Below are positions 39,011 to 50,400 of a stretch of DNA of 64,000 nucleotides, in pieces. Source of the DNA: Macropodus opercularis (lineage: Eukaryota > Chordata > Actinopteri > Anabantiformes > Osphronemidae); NCBI GenBank assembly GCA_030770545.1, contig CM061105.1, forward strand, positions 11,081,001 to 11,145,000, given 5' to 3'. Below the pieces are notes generated by a model. It did no database searches. It was not told the origin of the DNA and worked only from the letters and a program-made list of their open reading frames with translations. The first letter of the stretch is position 1. Every line of letters starts with the position of its first letter. The position numbers and the translations under genes are program-made.

Positions 39011-40699
39011 ACACCCAGCTATTTACAAGAGAACAAGTCAAACTTTTACTTTGAAAAGGTAAAAATCCCGACACACCCGCCCAGCCTTTTCTTAAAACCC
39101 TCATATGACTAATATAAGTGTTGAGCAGCATACCGGCCACCTCTGTGTGCTGCGGGAGTCTCGTTGTGTTTTGATGTTCTGTTGAGGCCGTTCGTGCTGT
39201 TGCTGTGAAGCGTAGAACCACTTACAAACCGCTGGTGGCCAGACAGCTTTCCCCGGCCCTGATTCATCATAATTAGGTCACTGGCTCGGTCTGCTGGTTT
39301 CTGAGGGATCATCTCATACTCACAGTCGCTCATACCCCACGGTGCACTACCGATAGAGATAATCAAAATAATACAGCATGAATGTGCACAAATCTTCCCT
39401 GTATTTAGCTGCAAACTTGATTTTTGCACAGTTCATGGTGACTTGTGAAGGCGTCTCCGGCTTGTCGGCCGCTTTGCCTGCTTGTGTGATTAACTATAGA
39501 TTCAGAGTAAGAAATCAATTAAGGATAATAGCTTTCACCTCAAGTCTGCTCGTCAGAGGACGTAATGAAAAGTGCCCAAAAGCTTTCTATATTCAGTGTA
39601 GGTAACAGATTTAAAAACACACTCCAGTGAACTCTGCTTCCCACAACAGGTGAACGTAGAGAGAATAATAATTCAAATAATTATCTTAGGACTCACCCAG
39701 ACAATTGCAAAGTAAATCTAATTTCCTTGATGATTTGCCCTCTGAAAGCTACTTTGTTTTGTCTAATTTCTCTTCCTTATCTGGATGTGAATGAACGCAG
39801 CATTTGCATTTGGACACAAGCAGCTGGTAAATATGCAATTGGTTTAGACCTACTCATTGTTAATTGGTTGTTCAGACCAGACATTGTTTTAAAATTGTGT
39901 AATCACCACCGAGCCTGTGCATGTGGTGCTTCTGCTGAGGCGACGGCACACGTATCTACATCGTCTTACTTTAAAGATCCTGGCTGACAAACAACCACAC
40001 GAGCTGTAATTGAAGCAATCATGTACCACCTCCCATTCAATGGCTCTGATGTTTGTTTGCTTCATATCACTAATTTATCACTAATGTTCTGCAGACTGAT
40101 CTTTTTCCTCTTAGTTATATTTCCATCATTGAGCTACGTTGGGCCTTATTCCAATTTGCTGAGAGATAAACTGTAAGCGACTCAAATTCATTGTGATAAC
40201 CAATTACTGACAAGCCATACGAACACACACAGCATATGTGACGCTCCAGCAGGATCAATTTGCTTGTGACTTTTGACGCCTGTCAAAACATCCTCTGAAA
40301 GAGGCACATAGAGTTTTGTGTTGTCTTTCTAAATGAGGAAAATATTAATATTTAATGTTTTTGAAAATGCTGCAGCTGAAAATAACCATCAAACTCGTCT
40401 TTTTGTTATGAATATACAATGAAATACCCACAGTATAATTTATTTATAGTGACAAAGGAAAACAGGTGACAGGAATAATAGTAAAAATGTCTCTCATAAG
40501 TGACATAAGTCAAACTTTCAGTTCTGGAGAGTTAAAGAGTTAAAGGTGATGCAGTCTGGATCTAAATGGTGGACTGACACACTGGCTTTCAACACCCTAG
40601 AGACACGACTGTGGCTAAACAGTCTGACACACCCACTTTCCCAAGAGGTCAAAAGATTTGTTTATTGAAAAAAGGCTAAATTAAAAATTGTGTTTACAG
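39011..40699. other. Intergenic stretch with candidate regulatory block
   Basis: No gene is recognised. Within 39.72-40.16 kb the sequence is free of visible repeats and carries an octamer-type site ATTTGCAT (39802-39809), an E-box CAGCTG (39821-39826) and TTAATTGG/TAATTG homeobox-type cores near 39860. This composition is common in vertebrate enhancers near developmental genes. It is inference only, because such motifs are short. Confidence 0.35.
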
Positions 40700-40965
40700 A
40701 TTATGCGTCCCAGGGAAATGTAAAAAAGCTTGGCCCAGTGACTGAGCCCTGAGGAACTCCAGATATGATGTTCAGTCAAGAGAAACACAAGTTTCTACTG
40801 GAGAAATTAAAAGTTTCTGTTTGAAAGGACAGAGATGAATCAGTCGAGCACGACTCAGGTAATACCACCCAGTGCTCATGGCATTCAAATTTAAATTGGA
40901 TAATCAGCAGTGTCAAAGGCAGCTCTGAGGTCTAACAGGATTAAAACGAACAATTTACTGCATCC
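40700..40965 (-). mobile_element. LINE reverse-transcriptase relic (L2/CR1-like)
   Basis: On the minus strand two conserved palm motifs of a non-LTR reverse transcriptase survive. Motif A is seen as ILLDLRAAFDTADY (around 40900-40948; family form LLDLSAAFDTVDH). Motif B is seen as SGVPQGSVTGP (around 40734-40762; family form GVPQGSVLGP). The DNA between them still resembles the family (for example CACTGGGTGG) but is interrupted by stops and frameshifts, so this is a dead fragment. The YADD motif and both ends of the element are not recognisable. Confidence 0.8.
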
Positions 40966-43900
40966 GCTTCTCAGAGAATGTCTTCATCATTAATCAAATT
41001 AAAAGCAGGTTCTCCACAATTAGTGTGACAGCAGCTTCACACCAGAGATTGTGTGTCCTGCACTACTTTGTGAAACTGACAGGCATTTAGAAGCCTCTGT
41101 CAGAACGTGACTTATTCACCCATCCGATCACAGCCAGAGAAGAAGAATGCTTTTTGACCTTTTCTGTGGGGTGCAGAGCAAAGGAAGCTCTGCATGTAGA
41201 AAGGAGATGAAGTCTAAATGAACGGACATCTGTGTCACCATGGTTACATGGGGGTCACCGTTTCAAGGTTAACACGTGTGACTCTACTTGTGTATTGTAA
41301 CAGTAAAAAGTATGTGGTAAAAGTAAAAAGGATGTGGTCAATGTTATGTTTGCTTTCAAATGGAAAAGACACGATTCAAATCGATTTATGATGTTTCAAA
41401 TGATGATTTGAATATTTTATATTTTTCTGTACCTTTCATTCAATGACGTTTAAACGTTCTCAAAACATATTTAATGATACACTACATTACAACTTCAGTT
41501 TGTTTAGCTGCCAGTAGAGCTAAAGTTTAGAGCTAAATATTTACAGAAACATTTTATGATATAGTTTTTCTTTTGTTGAATGAAGCATGATGCACAGTCT
41601 GTTAACTGAGGTTAAATGTATTCGACAGAAACTACAGCCGTGTCCCACATACCTGCCATCTGTCAAGGACAACACAACAAAGGTCCAGGACTATGCGGCT
41701 GTGGTCCTTGATGCCATGTAACATTGCGTTTCGTCAGGAGTCGGGCTTCCTCGACAGCGTAAAATCTAAAACGGGTTTATAATGTGTGCAGAAGCCCGGT
41801 TCAGGCCTTGGCTTCGTATTGAGTTCTCTGTGTCAGACTATTTATTGTTTTTTTTAATGGTTATGACTTGGGGGTCTGAATTATAGAGTTGCTGGTTACG
41901 ACATTTAATTGATGTAGTGTAAAAATCTTTTATGGACATAGCTTTTAAATCCATCAAATCAGTCATCAGTGGCCACAAAGCAGGCGACTGTCTACAGACA
42001 GGATCTTCTACAGCTTTGGTCACGGGGCTTAGTGAGTTGAGCGTTAAGGAGGAAATACAGTCGAGTAAATATGATCACAGGGTCCTTTGACAGCTGACCT
42101 CTGCTCAACAAGCAGACAACAAAAAGAGACCACTGAGCTATTGATTAAGACAACACAGGCTCGTCTGTCTCTGCTGGACTCTTCACTTCAGTGCCTGTAA
42201 TGACACCGAACAAAAATCGTTTCTGACCTACATGGAGGGTTAGCCGCCATCCCTCGGTACAGGACTGCAGCCCGCCACACATCACAAAACGCGGCCAGCT
42301 CCTTACTTCCTCTCTTAATGGAATTTCTCAAAGTCCTAAACTATTTTTGCCCCTTTACATTAACCCTTGTGTGCTTTAATGAGATAAATACATAAGGGAA
42401 GGAGTTGCAGCAGAGCTTCAAAGGAATTCATCTTCCCTGGTGATTAAATTACATTCGCTCAATCTGCATGAATCCAATTTATCAACAGTAAGAGCACAGA
42501 TGCAAAGGATGCTACACAATTAGAGGCAAACAGTATTATCTGGAGAATATGCACCTCCAGCTGAAAAACAGCGCCATTCTAAGAAGCTACCCAGTCACTC
42601 GAGGAGACAACAGAAATGAAAGAGAAAAGTCTTTAACAAGATGTGGGGAGCTCAATAAACAGACGTTCCTCCAGGCGGTCGGCGTAAAGGGGAATACACA
42701 ATCGCCTCCTTTCTGATGCGGCAGGGCTAGAGAGGAGGGCTGGGGATCGCTTCCCGGCCAGGACAACCAGACCTCTGAGGGCACCCTTAGGTTTATTTGT
42801 TCCACTTGATGGTCATAAAGGAATCATACTCCCTGATTCACCATAAAGTCAGCGGGTTTCTGACAGTCATGCCCTGCTGTACATCTGACACGCTGTTCTC
42901 TGAGGCGGCTCTGGAGCTTTATGTTGCCCTTGGCGCGTCGATGTGAAAAGTGAGGACATTTATTTTGAATGTGACATTATGCGTGCGATAAAATAAAGAA
43001 TATTATGAATTCAGGCATTAATGGCTTTCAGAGGATGGATGGCAAAGTCATGAATCAGGTTTTATTTGTAGTACAACGGGAGGTTAAGTCAATTAATCAA
43101 TCAGTTGATTGATGATAAATGGCATTGGCAGCTTCTTTAATAATTAACTCATTTAGGTGATTTGTCAAGCAAACACGTTGTCATTCGTTGCTGCTCGTCA
43201 GATGTGACAGTCTGATCATTTCTTTGACGCACTGAAGCTACGGTTCAGTAAAATGAGCGAAATGACTAAAATGACTGGATTAGGACGACATGACAATCTG
43301 TCTCATTTTACTGACATTTCCAGATAAAAACGAACCAATTAATTGTGACTATATACCCTGAGGATTAATCAGTAATGAGAGTCATTATTAGTTGCAGCCC
43401 CTGTTTATGCGGATTATGATGAATGATTTAATCAGAATATTCAATGTAATTGAATTTTGAGAAAGAGGAAATTCAATGTCACTTTACTGTCACAAAAATC
43501 ACATTTTATTTGCACCGAATGTGATCAGCTCCTTAACTGAGGCCTCCATTATACGTTTGAAGACGCTTGGGACAGAACATCTCAAAATTACATCTTACAT
43601 TCACAATATTTCAGCCATTATTCATTTTTATCTAATTGCGTGAAAGCCCACAGGGTGTTCTACCTGTATTTGCCATCTTCAGACGAACAGTGTGACTATT
43701 AACAGTCTCCACACCTACAAATATTTGATCTCACATTCTTTCACACATCCTCTAATAGCCATATGCTGTAAAACAAACGGGTTCCCGCTCGTTCTCCTCC
43801 CCTTCCCCTCCTGCTATCATCACGACGGCCGAATCAAATATTCATGTTGGATAACACTTTGTTGTTATCTGAGAAATCAGTCATGCAGTTAATTGTTGTT

Positions 43901-45050
43901 GTAAAAGACTAATCTTGTGAGATTATAAATCTAATTGGCATTATGCGTTTTTTTCATGTTGGGTGTTTTTGCACCAGGATGAAAAAAAGCTGCCTATGGA
44001 ATGAAGCGGTGCAGGCTGCGATTAGAGAACCCTCTCGATGGCACGTTCCTTTTATGAGGCAAATGATCTGAATAACAGGACGCTTGTAGCGGCTCCACTT
44101 CAGGTCATGACAGCGTTTTGTACAGTACCTGTAGACCTGTGGCTGTGGCTTATCCCTGTGGTTGCACCTGCTTCTCAGCAAGGTTGAAGAGCCCTGGAGC
44201 CACCTGGCTCCAACCAAAGACAGGCTGCGAGCACCTGGAACGGCTTTATGATGACTCATAGCGAGGAAAATCTACCTACAGGGGAGTCCGGGCCCTCGCA
44301 GCCACAAAAACAAGTGTCTGTTTGTCAGATCACATCTTTCAGGTCAGCAGCTTTGGAGCGAACACACTCTGGGGTTTGTTAGACAGAATTCAAGTTTGAC
44401 TGTATCCTTTAAGGGATGCACTGTTTCTGCTGGACCCTCAATGTGCTGCCTGTAGACAGAATAGGGTGAGAGACAACAAAATGTAGCCTGAGGATGTTTA
44501 TCTCATTCTTGATGGCACCGATCCCAGAATTCATACGGACGTCAAACCAAATGCAAATTTGAGATTCATGTGAAAATACATATTAAACATATTAAAATGT
44601 AGATATCGGTGGTGATAGTCACCAAACAAGCGGGAAGATTTATAAAAAGCATAAGTTAGATATACGATAGACTTAGTAATTATTATTATTATAAAAACTA
44701 CACGTTCACATTTCAACTTCATGAAATCTCGGGTAAAGAAAGAGTCACAGCCTCTCAAAGGGTCTAACAAGTGAGTGCAGATCAATATAGCTAGTATGTG
44801 TTAAATTTCAAGATTGTTTGATGTCTGGACAGGTTCACAGGGAACAGGTTCAGGCCTGATTCAGAGCTGAGTCACCTCTCTCCTTATTTTTACATCCCCA
44901 TAACATGAGATGGTGTAAGCTGGATTGAATATCATTTACCTTTAAGCAAGGTGTCCTGTTTAAAGCATATAGTATGGCAATCAGCATATGATCCTCACAC
45001 AACGAAGCAACGGGAAAACTGAATAAAAGCACTTGAGTTCTGCTTCGGCA
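40966..45050. other. Intergenic stretch, no gene recognised
   Basis: No exon is supported. A 20-bp unit is tandemly duplicated at 41302-41338 (AGTAAAAAGTATGTGGT, then AGTAAAAAGGATGTGGT). A repeat-free block at 42.33-42.59 kb and AT-rich DNA at 43.0-43.66 kb are possible snai2-proximal regulatory elements, judged only by composition and position 3' of the gene. Confidence 0.5.
41302..41338. repeat. 20-bp tandem duplication
   Basis: AGTAAAAAGTATGTGGTAAA is followed directly by AGTAAAAAGGATGTGGT, with one difference. It is a recent short tandem duplication with no associated gene. Confidence 0.8.
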
Positions 45051-45054
45051 GCAA

Positions 45055-45708
45055 TTATACAAAATCCCATGAAACTTTATTTCTTAAAGTGTCATGAAAG
45101 TATGAAAATATCAAAATCATTCAGAGTCACAGTTTTCACTGTATACATACAATCATTTCAGTCACCCTTACATTCAATATACAAACGTATAAAAGAACTT
45201 TAACAGTTAAGAATTCAATCAGGCACTTGAGAAAAACTGTATTGCTATTTGAGTGCTGGCAAACTGTTTCTAATGATTGTGCAAAAGTTATAAATTCACT
45301 CTAAAAAACTAAGTTTGCACTTGTTCCATAAGTAACAATGGGTCAGTATTCCTAAAGCACCTTTTTGGCATAGTTTGTGTATTTCCTGGTACAAAACACT
45401 GAAGAGAAGCTTGTGAAGGCTCGTAAGACATCATGCGGAAAGTGCATGAAAAGCACAGGTAGACGAGCGCATAGTTAGAAACACTGCTTTGAAACGAGAA
45501 GTTTGGGAGCACGGAGCTATTTCTCGCTCTGAAATTAACCCGAAGAGTTCTTGGAAAATAGGTCAGCGTATCTGGGAAGAAACCCCTCATCGATGTGACT
45601 CCCTGACAGTTCTTCCTGGTGTGGAAACATGACGAAGACGTAACAGAGGGGATGTTTTGGGGTTTTTTTTTCCTCTTTGGAATCTGCTGGTGGAAAAGTC
45701 GTCCCGGT
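45055..45708 (-). other. snai2: snai2 3' UTR with polyadenylation signal
   Basis: Downstream of the snai2 stop on the minus strand lies about 650 bp of AT-rich, non-coding DNA. An AATAAA hexamer, read on the minus strand, occupies 45081-45076, so cleavage near 45055 would fit. The AT richness and length are typical of an unstable transcription-factor mRNA. The exact end is inferred. Confidence 0.5.
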
Positions 45709-47018
45709 TCAGTGTGCTACACAACAACCAGATTCCTCATGCTTGTGCAGAAGAGACATCCTGGAGAACGTTTTGGAGCAGTTCTTGCATTGGTATTTTT
45801 TCACATCCGAATGGGTCTGTAGATGAGCCCTGAGATTGGACCTGTCTGCGAAAGCCCTGTTGCAGTGAGGGCAGGAGAACGGCTTCTCACCTGTCAGCGG
45901 GGAGCAGGAAAAACACAGTCAGTGGTTGTACACAGAGACACCTATATCTGAATCCAGCTGTATAGTCATCCCGGCCTGTTATTTATAGCTGCAATAGAAA
46001 CGCGCTCTGCTGCTGCTGACTGATTGTAAGATGGCATCTGTCATAAAAGCTGTATTTTACTTTTCAACACTTCACAAAGTCGCCATAAAAGCGTGGATAA
46101 CATCCTGGGAGGGCAGCATCTTATTTTTCACAACAACAATTTGTTCAGCATCGCTAAAAGGCTTCTTTAACAGCTGCGTAACAGCTGGGTGAACCCCTGG
46201 CTGCTCTCACAGGAGGCCCCGGTCGTATCATCCCATTCACTCACCGGTGTGCGTCCGGATGTGTCCTTGAAGCAGCCACGGTCTGGAAAAAGCTTTCCCG
46301 CATATTTTGCATACGCAAGGCAAGGTGTGAGTCCTGATGTGCATTTTGAGAGCTCCGAGGCTGACGTACTCCTTCTCGCAGTATTTACAACTGAAGGATT
46401 TCCTCGTTTGGGCGTCGCAGTGCAGCTGCTTGTGCTTGAGCAGTCCAGAGTACGTGGAGTAGGACTTGCTGCACAAACTACACTGGAATTTCTCTGCCTC
46501 CACCCCGTGAGGGTCTGTCAGCTTGGGCAGCATCTGCTCGTCTTCGTCGCTCCTCGGGCTTTCCGAGCCGCTGTGGTCTTTGGAGGAGGTGTCGGAGAGC
46601 GATGATGGGTATCCAGAGATGGGGGAGAGATCACTGGGGAGCGGACACAGCGGCAGGTTGGTGGTAGTCCACACCGTGATGGGACTGTACGCTGCCGGGC
46701 TCAGGATCTCCGGCTTGGGGATGAGGGGAAGGCCCTTATAGATGTGCGGCGTGAGGAACACTGGAAACAGAAACGAAGAATGAAATGACTGGTCAGAAGT
46801 TGGCCGTCACCGCCAGGGTGGAGAGCACACATTTAAAAGTAGGGCGATCAGTTTAAAAGGCCGGAGAAAAGCGAGTAAAGGATCAAAACTTCTAAAAGTT
46901 GCAGAAATCAAGCAGGTCCTTTACTTTGAAAAACTTTACCTGTTGGGCTTTCCAGCTCACTGTAATTTGGCTTCTTGGCGGAGTTTATGTGCTTCTTGAC
47001 AAGGAACGAGCGTGGCAT
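45709..47018 (-). CDS. snai2: Snail family zinc-finger repressor 2 (Slug), complete, three exons
   Basis: Nuclear repressor binding CAGGTG/CACCTG E-boxes, acting in neural-crest formation and epithelial-mesenchymal transition (family knowledge). Coding exons on the minus strand are 47018-46940, 46760-46245 and 45890-45709. Introns are 179 and 354 bp with GTAAAG and GTGAGT donors and CAG acceptors. The product is 258 residues, close to the family length. It opens with the SNAG repressor motif MPRSFLVKK (1-9), which recruits LSD1/CoREST-type corepressors, and a Slug-type block TSSKDHSGSESP at 84-95 follows. Five fingers follow: C120/C123/H136/H140, C151/C154/H167/H171, C177/C180/H193/H197, C205/C208/H221/H225 and a final C2HC finger C233/C236/H249/C254, ending GCCVAH. 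The start has a good context (AAGATGC) and opens the SNAG motif, so it is secure. The Slug block and neighbours decide for snai2 over snai1. The proline-rich run before that block in mammals is shortened here. Confidence 0.98.
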
Positions 47019-47113
47019 CTTGGAAAACAAGTGGACAACGACACGTTTGTATAATCTTGGAGGATAAAGCGACGAGCGTCAGTTTACTCTGTGAAGACGG
47101 AAATCCCTGCTGC

Positions 47114-47134
47114 TCAAGTCCAGTGAAGCGTCAT
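47114..47134 (-). other. Upstream ORF in snai2 leader (six codons)
   Basis: On the minus strand CACCATGACGCTTC starts a frame with A at -3 that ends at TGA after six codons, about 95 bases before the snai2 ATG. It counts only if transcription starts above 47134. Short upstream frames can dampen translation of the main product; that effect is inferred. Confidence 0.4.
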
Positions 47135-47200
47135 GGTGCAGCGCTGCGCTTTTGGAATCAGTGCAGAGAGTAGCCGTAAAGAGCAGTAAATACTCCCTAT

Positions 47201-47206
47201 CAGGTG
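47201..47206. promoter_or_regulatory. E-box CAGGTG, proximal snai2 promoter
   Basis: Exact Snail-type E-box (CACCTG on the gene strand, within GCACCTGATAG), about 185 bp upstream of the snai2 ATG. A six-base site occurs often by chance; its promoter position is what gives it weight. Confidence 0.45.
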
Positions 47207-47259
47207 CATGGGAGGAGCCAAGCCCTGCTATTTACATATGCCCTGAGCCCAAACCAATT

Positions 47260-47285
47260 AAATCCCGCGTTAAACACGGGGATTT
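47260..47285. promoter_or_regulatory. 26-bp near-palindrome in snai2 promoter
   Basis: Outer arms AAATCCC (47260-47266) and GGGATTT (47279-47285) enclose CCGCGTTAAACACGG, itself palindromic about the A at 47272 except for one mismatched pair. The two levels register with one bulged base. It lies about 245 bp upstream of the snai2 ATG. No known factor is assigned. Confidence 0.5.
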
Positions 47286-47355
47286 GAGCCCTACAGGGGC
47301 GTAGAACCCCCCCTAGGGGCAGGGTCGAAGCTCTGTCGCTCCGCTTACTCCACAA

Positions 47356-47361
47356 CAGGTG
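47356..47361. promoter_or_regulatory. E-box CAGGTG, distal snai2 promoter
   Basis: Second exact Snail-type E-box (gene strand AGCACCTGTTG), about 340 bp upstream of the snai2 ATG. Confidence 0.4.
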
Positions 47362-47400
47362 CTTTGCGCACAACCGCTACAAGTGCACGTGGAATTGCGC

Positions 47401-50400
47401 CTTTGCACCCAGCGGCGGTGCGATCCTAAAAGAATGCTGGGAGAAGAACCGGGTCGGGAAGCGATGCAGGGCGATATTTAAAATGCCATCGCTAATGCAA
47501 TCACCGCAGAGTGCGCATGGTGCTACGGATGATTGTTGTGTTGATTATCCTGGATGGGTGGCAAATTTGAACAGGGGGAAACTCCTGCCAGTCCTCCTAA
47601 TGACGATGATAATGACTGGCGTGAGGCAGGAAAGAGGGCCGTGCTCCACATTTAGCCCATGTTCTTGTCTGTGTGTCCGACGCACACGCAGGCAGCTGGA
47701 CCACACTGACAGGCTAAAGGATGAGCCTTCATAATGCAGCTGTGTGTGGAGACAGCCGCACATATCCTCGTCAATAATGCAATAAGTCCCCCCTTTGAAT
47801 GTAAATGTAAGTGTAGTTCCCTCTCAAGGTCAGACATGATACCATAATCAAATTTATCTCTGCTGCTGCTGCTGCACTGAATGTGGAGCAGACAAACTTT
47901 GCAGTCTACGCCCCCTTGTGTTCGCCTTCATTCTCATGAGCGACGTGAGTTGAGCGTCTAAAATTACCAAGGCAGTAAAAAAACAGAAGACAAGGATGAC
48001 AAAGGCAAAGGCTTAGCTATGGTGATATTGAAAAGTAGCTCCTGGAGCAGTTTGATTGGCTGGGTCAGCAGATATGAAAAGCTCCTTATGTCTGGGGCAA
48101 GCCTTAAGTTAATTGTGAACCGCTTATCTTATCTAGAAAACATAATTGCAGATCATGAATAGTTTTCCTTTGTGCCTGCTTGGATTATAAAGGAAGGGAA
48201 GGTTATCTGTGCATAATAACTCCCTGCTGCTGTCACACGTTTGGCGTATGCTTAGCGTCCGTATGGCGAGCAGGGTAGGTGAGGAATGATTGCTTTTGGT
48301 GGTTATCCAGCAGAAAACAATGTGCTCCATAAAAGATAATGCTTTGACATCAATATTTGCCACCAACCGAAGCATATCCAAGAGAAGCAGCGCACGCGTG
48401 GTCGGGTGAAAAATGCCTTCTTGCACTTTTCATGCTTCGCTTCTGTTCTCTGCAGCCAGAGCATGTGGATGCCGCTCTACTGACAGTAACGAAGGGGGAG
48501 TGAAAGCATGCGGTGCCGACTCCAATCACATCACCAGCTCTGAAAAAGCAGAGGCAGGAGTTTACTCGGCCCAAAAATTAATTAACAGGGAGCAAAGCGT
48601 GCACCCTGGGCCCTGTGCTGTGTCACGGGAGGATAACCAAACACCTGCACAAATGTGCTGGCTTCAGACAGGAACATGCTTTTGATTATCTGGTCAAGAG
48701 GAGGCAAAAGGATTAAATGAGCTGATTTTACCCCATGCAGGTGCTGTCAAGGCCTCCTCCTCGTCTCCGAGCTGTGTTTGCTTATCTTTCAGGAAACTTT
48801 TCGGTGACACAACCATCTCAGTGAAATGTAAAATATGTATTTGTGAGTTTTTCTTTTTCCCTGGTTCTTCTTTGTTTTGTAATTGCTTTTCCATACCTCA
48901 TTATTTCTGTTTAATGTAATCCACTTTATCTTCTCTGGAGTTTTTTTTATTTGCAGTCTTTGTTTGAGCTTTGTTTCCCTACACAGGCTTTTCTTTACAG
49001 TTAATCCAAAAATGTGTGGGTGGACAACAGTCGTTGTACATATATGATTGTTTTTGTGTATATATTGTATCGTGAATGAAAAACATATTAAAAAGACAGT
49101 TCAACTTGAATTCACATTTAATTAGAAACAATTTTAACGTAATCTCAGCTAATCTTCTTTGACAGGATTGTGTGGATGTGCTTTGATTGACCGTGTCCTG
49201 GCGACGTGACGAAACAATGGCGTCTCACTCAAATGACGCCAAACCCTGATGGATGCGCTGGAGTATGTGACATCATCTATGTTTACGAAAGCTCTGCTTC
49301 GCTCCAGACGGTGCGGCGCTTGTTACGTGGCGTACGAGCGCCGTTTGATGTAGCAGGTGTTTTGCTAAATCTCTGTCACCTGATAATCAAACAGTAGCAG
49401 GTGGTAGATGCTGTAGCAAAATGCCATTTATCTTCTCAGAGCAACGCGTCAACAGCTTCTCGACAGCAGCTTTAAAGCCAACGCAAGCTCAAGTATTGCA
49501 AGTAACGTGGACATACAGTTCAGCCTGATATTTCCTCCGGTTAAAATGTGTTTTATCCGCATTGTTCGCTTGGGGTTTGGACTTAGACTTGTTGGGCAAA
49601 GCAGGGATAAGAAATGTTTCTGTTGATCCACAAGGAAACGTGTTTTCAGCAGGGACCCACAGACTGTTTCTGTCCTAATACTGATATTGATCACCAACTT
49701 AGTCTGCTGAGTGCCAACACCAGTGCTCTCCTTCCCCCAGATTTATGTGAAGCTCGTCAGAGACACTTTCATGTAAGATAAGAGGTCTAGAACTGCTCCA
49801 GCACCAGGACTGAGTCAGCAACATTAATGAACGTGACTAATAGCGGAAACACTGGATTCGGTGTGATAGTAACACAGAAAGTGGATTTAATGTGAACCAC
49901 ATAATGGCTTATACCCAATCCACTTACTCGGGTCATTTTCAACCCTGGTTCTGATCTAGCATATCAGCACGGGCCAGGCACAGGGAGGTGGGCTTGCTCA
50001 CGGAGCAATAAGTTCGGTGCAGCGTCTAGTGAGACTTGAAACGAGCTGTAATCTGGGTGTGAATTGTCTCTGGGTTGCTAATGGTTCACGGCTCAGCCAT
50101 TAGGGACGGGATGGAAAGCCTCACGGTGGCAAGACCATCACTCTCCAGATGTAGCTGTGGTACAGTGAAGTGTGAAGTCACAGAGCTCATCCATTTATTA
50201 TCCCCCAATCACACCATCCTTCCTGACAGAGACAACCCTCAAGACAACTGGGCTGCAGGACCAACCACAGGCCCAGAGCTGGAGGTTTCTGGCCGGTAAT
50301 TAAGCAGCCTTCCAAAATAAAAGACTTACGTTGGGTTGCCCATGTGCTCCTCTGTTTCTGAAGAAGTGGCGCCTGTCACGTGTTTGCTCAGGTTGGCAGG

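Larger units (their letters stand above)
47019..47400 (-). promoter_or_regulatory. snai2: snai2 5' UTR and proximal promoter
   Basis: Upstream of the ATG on the minus strand are two CACCTG E-boxes (plus-strand CAGGTG at 47201-47206 and 47356-47361), an inverted CCAAT element (ATTGG on the minus strand near 47255), a TATA-like GTAAATAG near 47228-47235 and CCCCTAGGGG-type GC-rich DNA. E-boxes of this form are the binding site of Snail proteins themselves, so autoregulation is plausible. The start site is not visible and probably lies near 47190-47150. A short upstream ORF and a near-palindrome are listed separately. Confidence 0.55.

Noticed and set aside
46189..46605. 138-codon plus-strand frame over snai2 exon 2
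   Set aside because: Antisense shadow of the snai2 zinc-finger exon.
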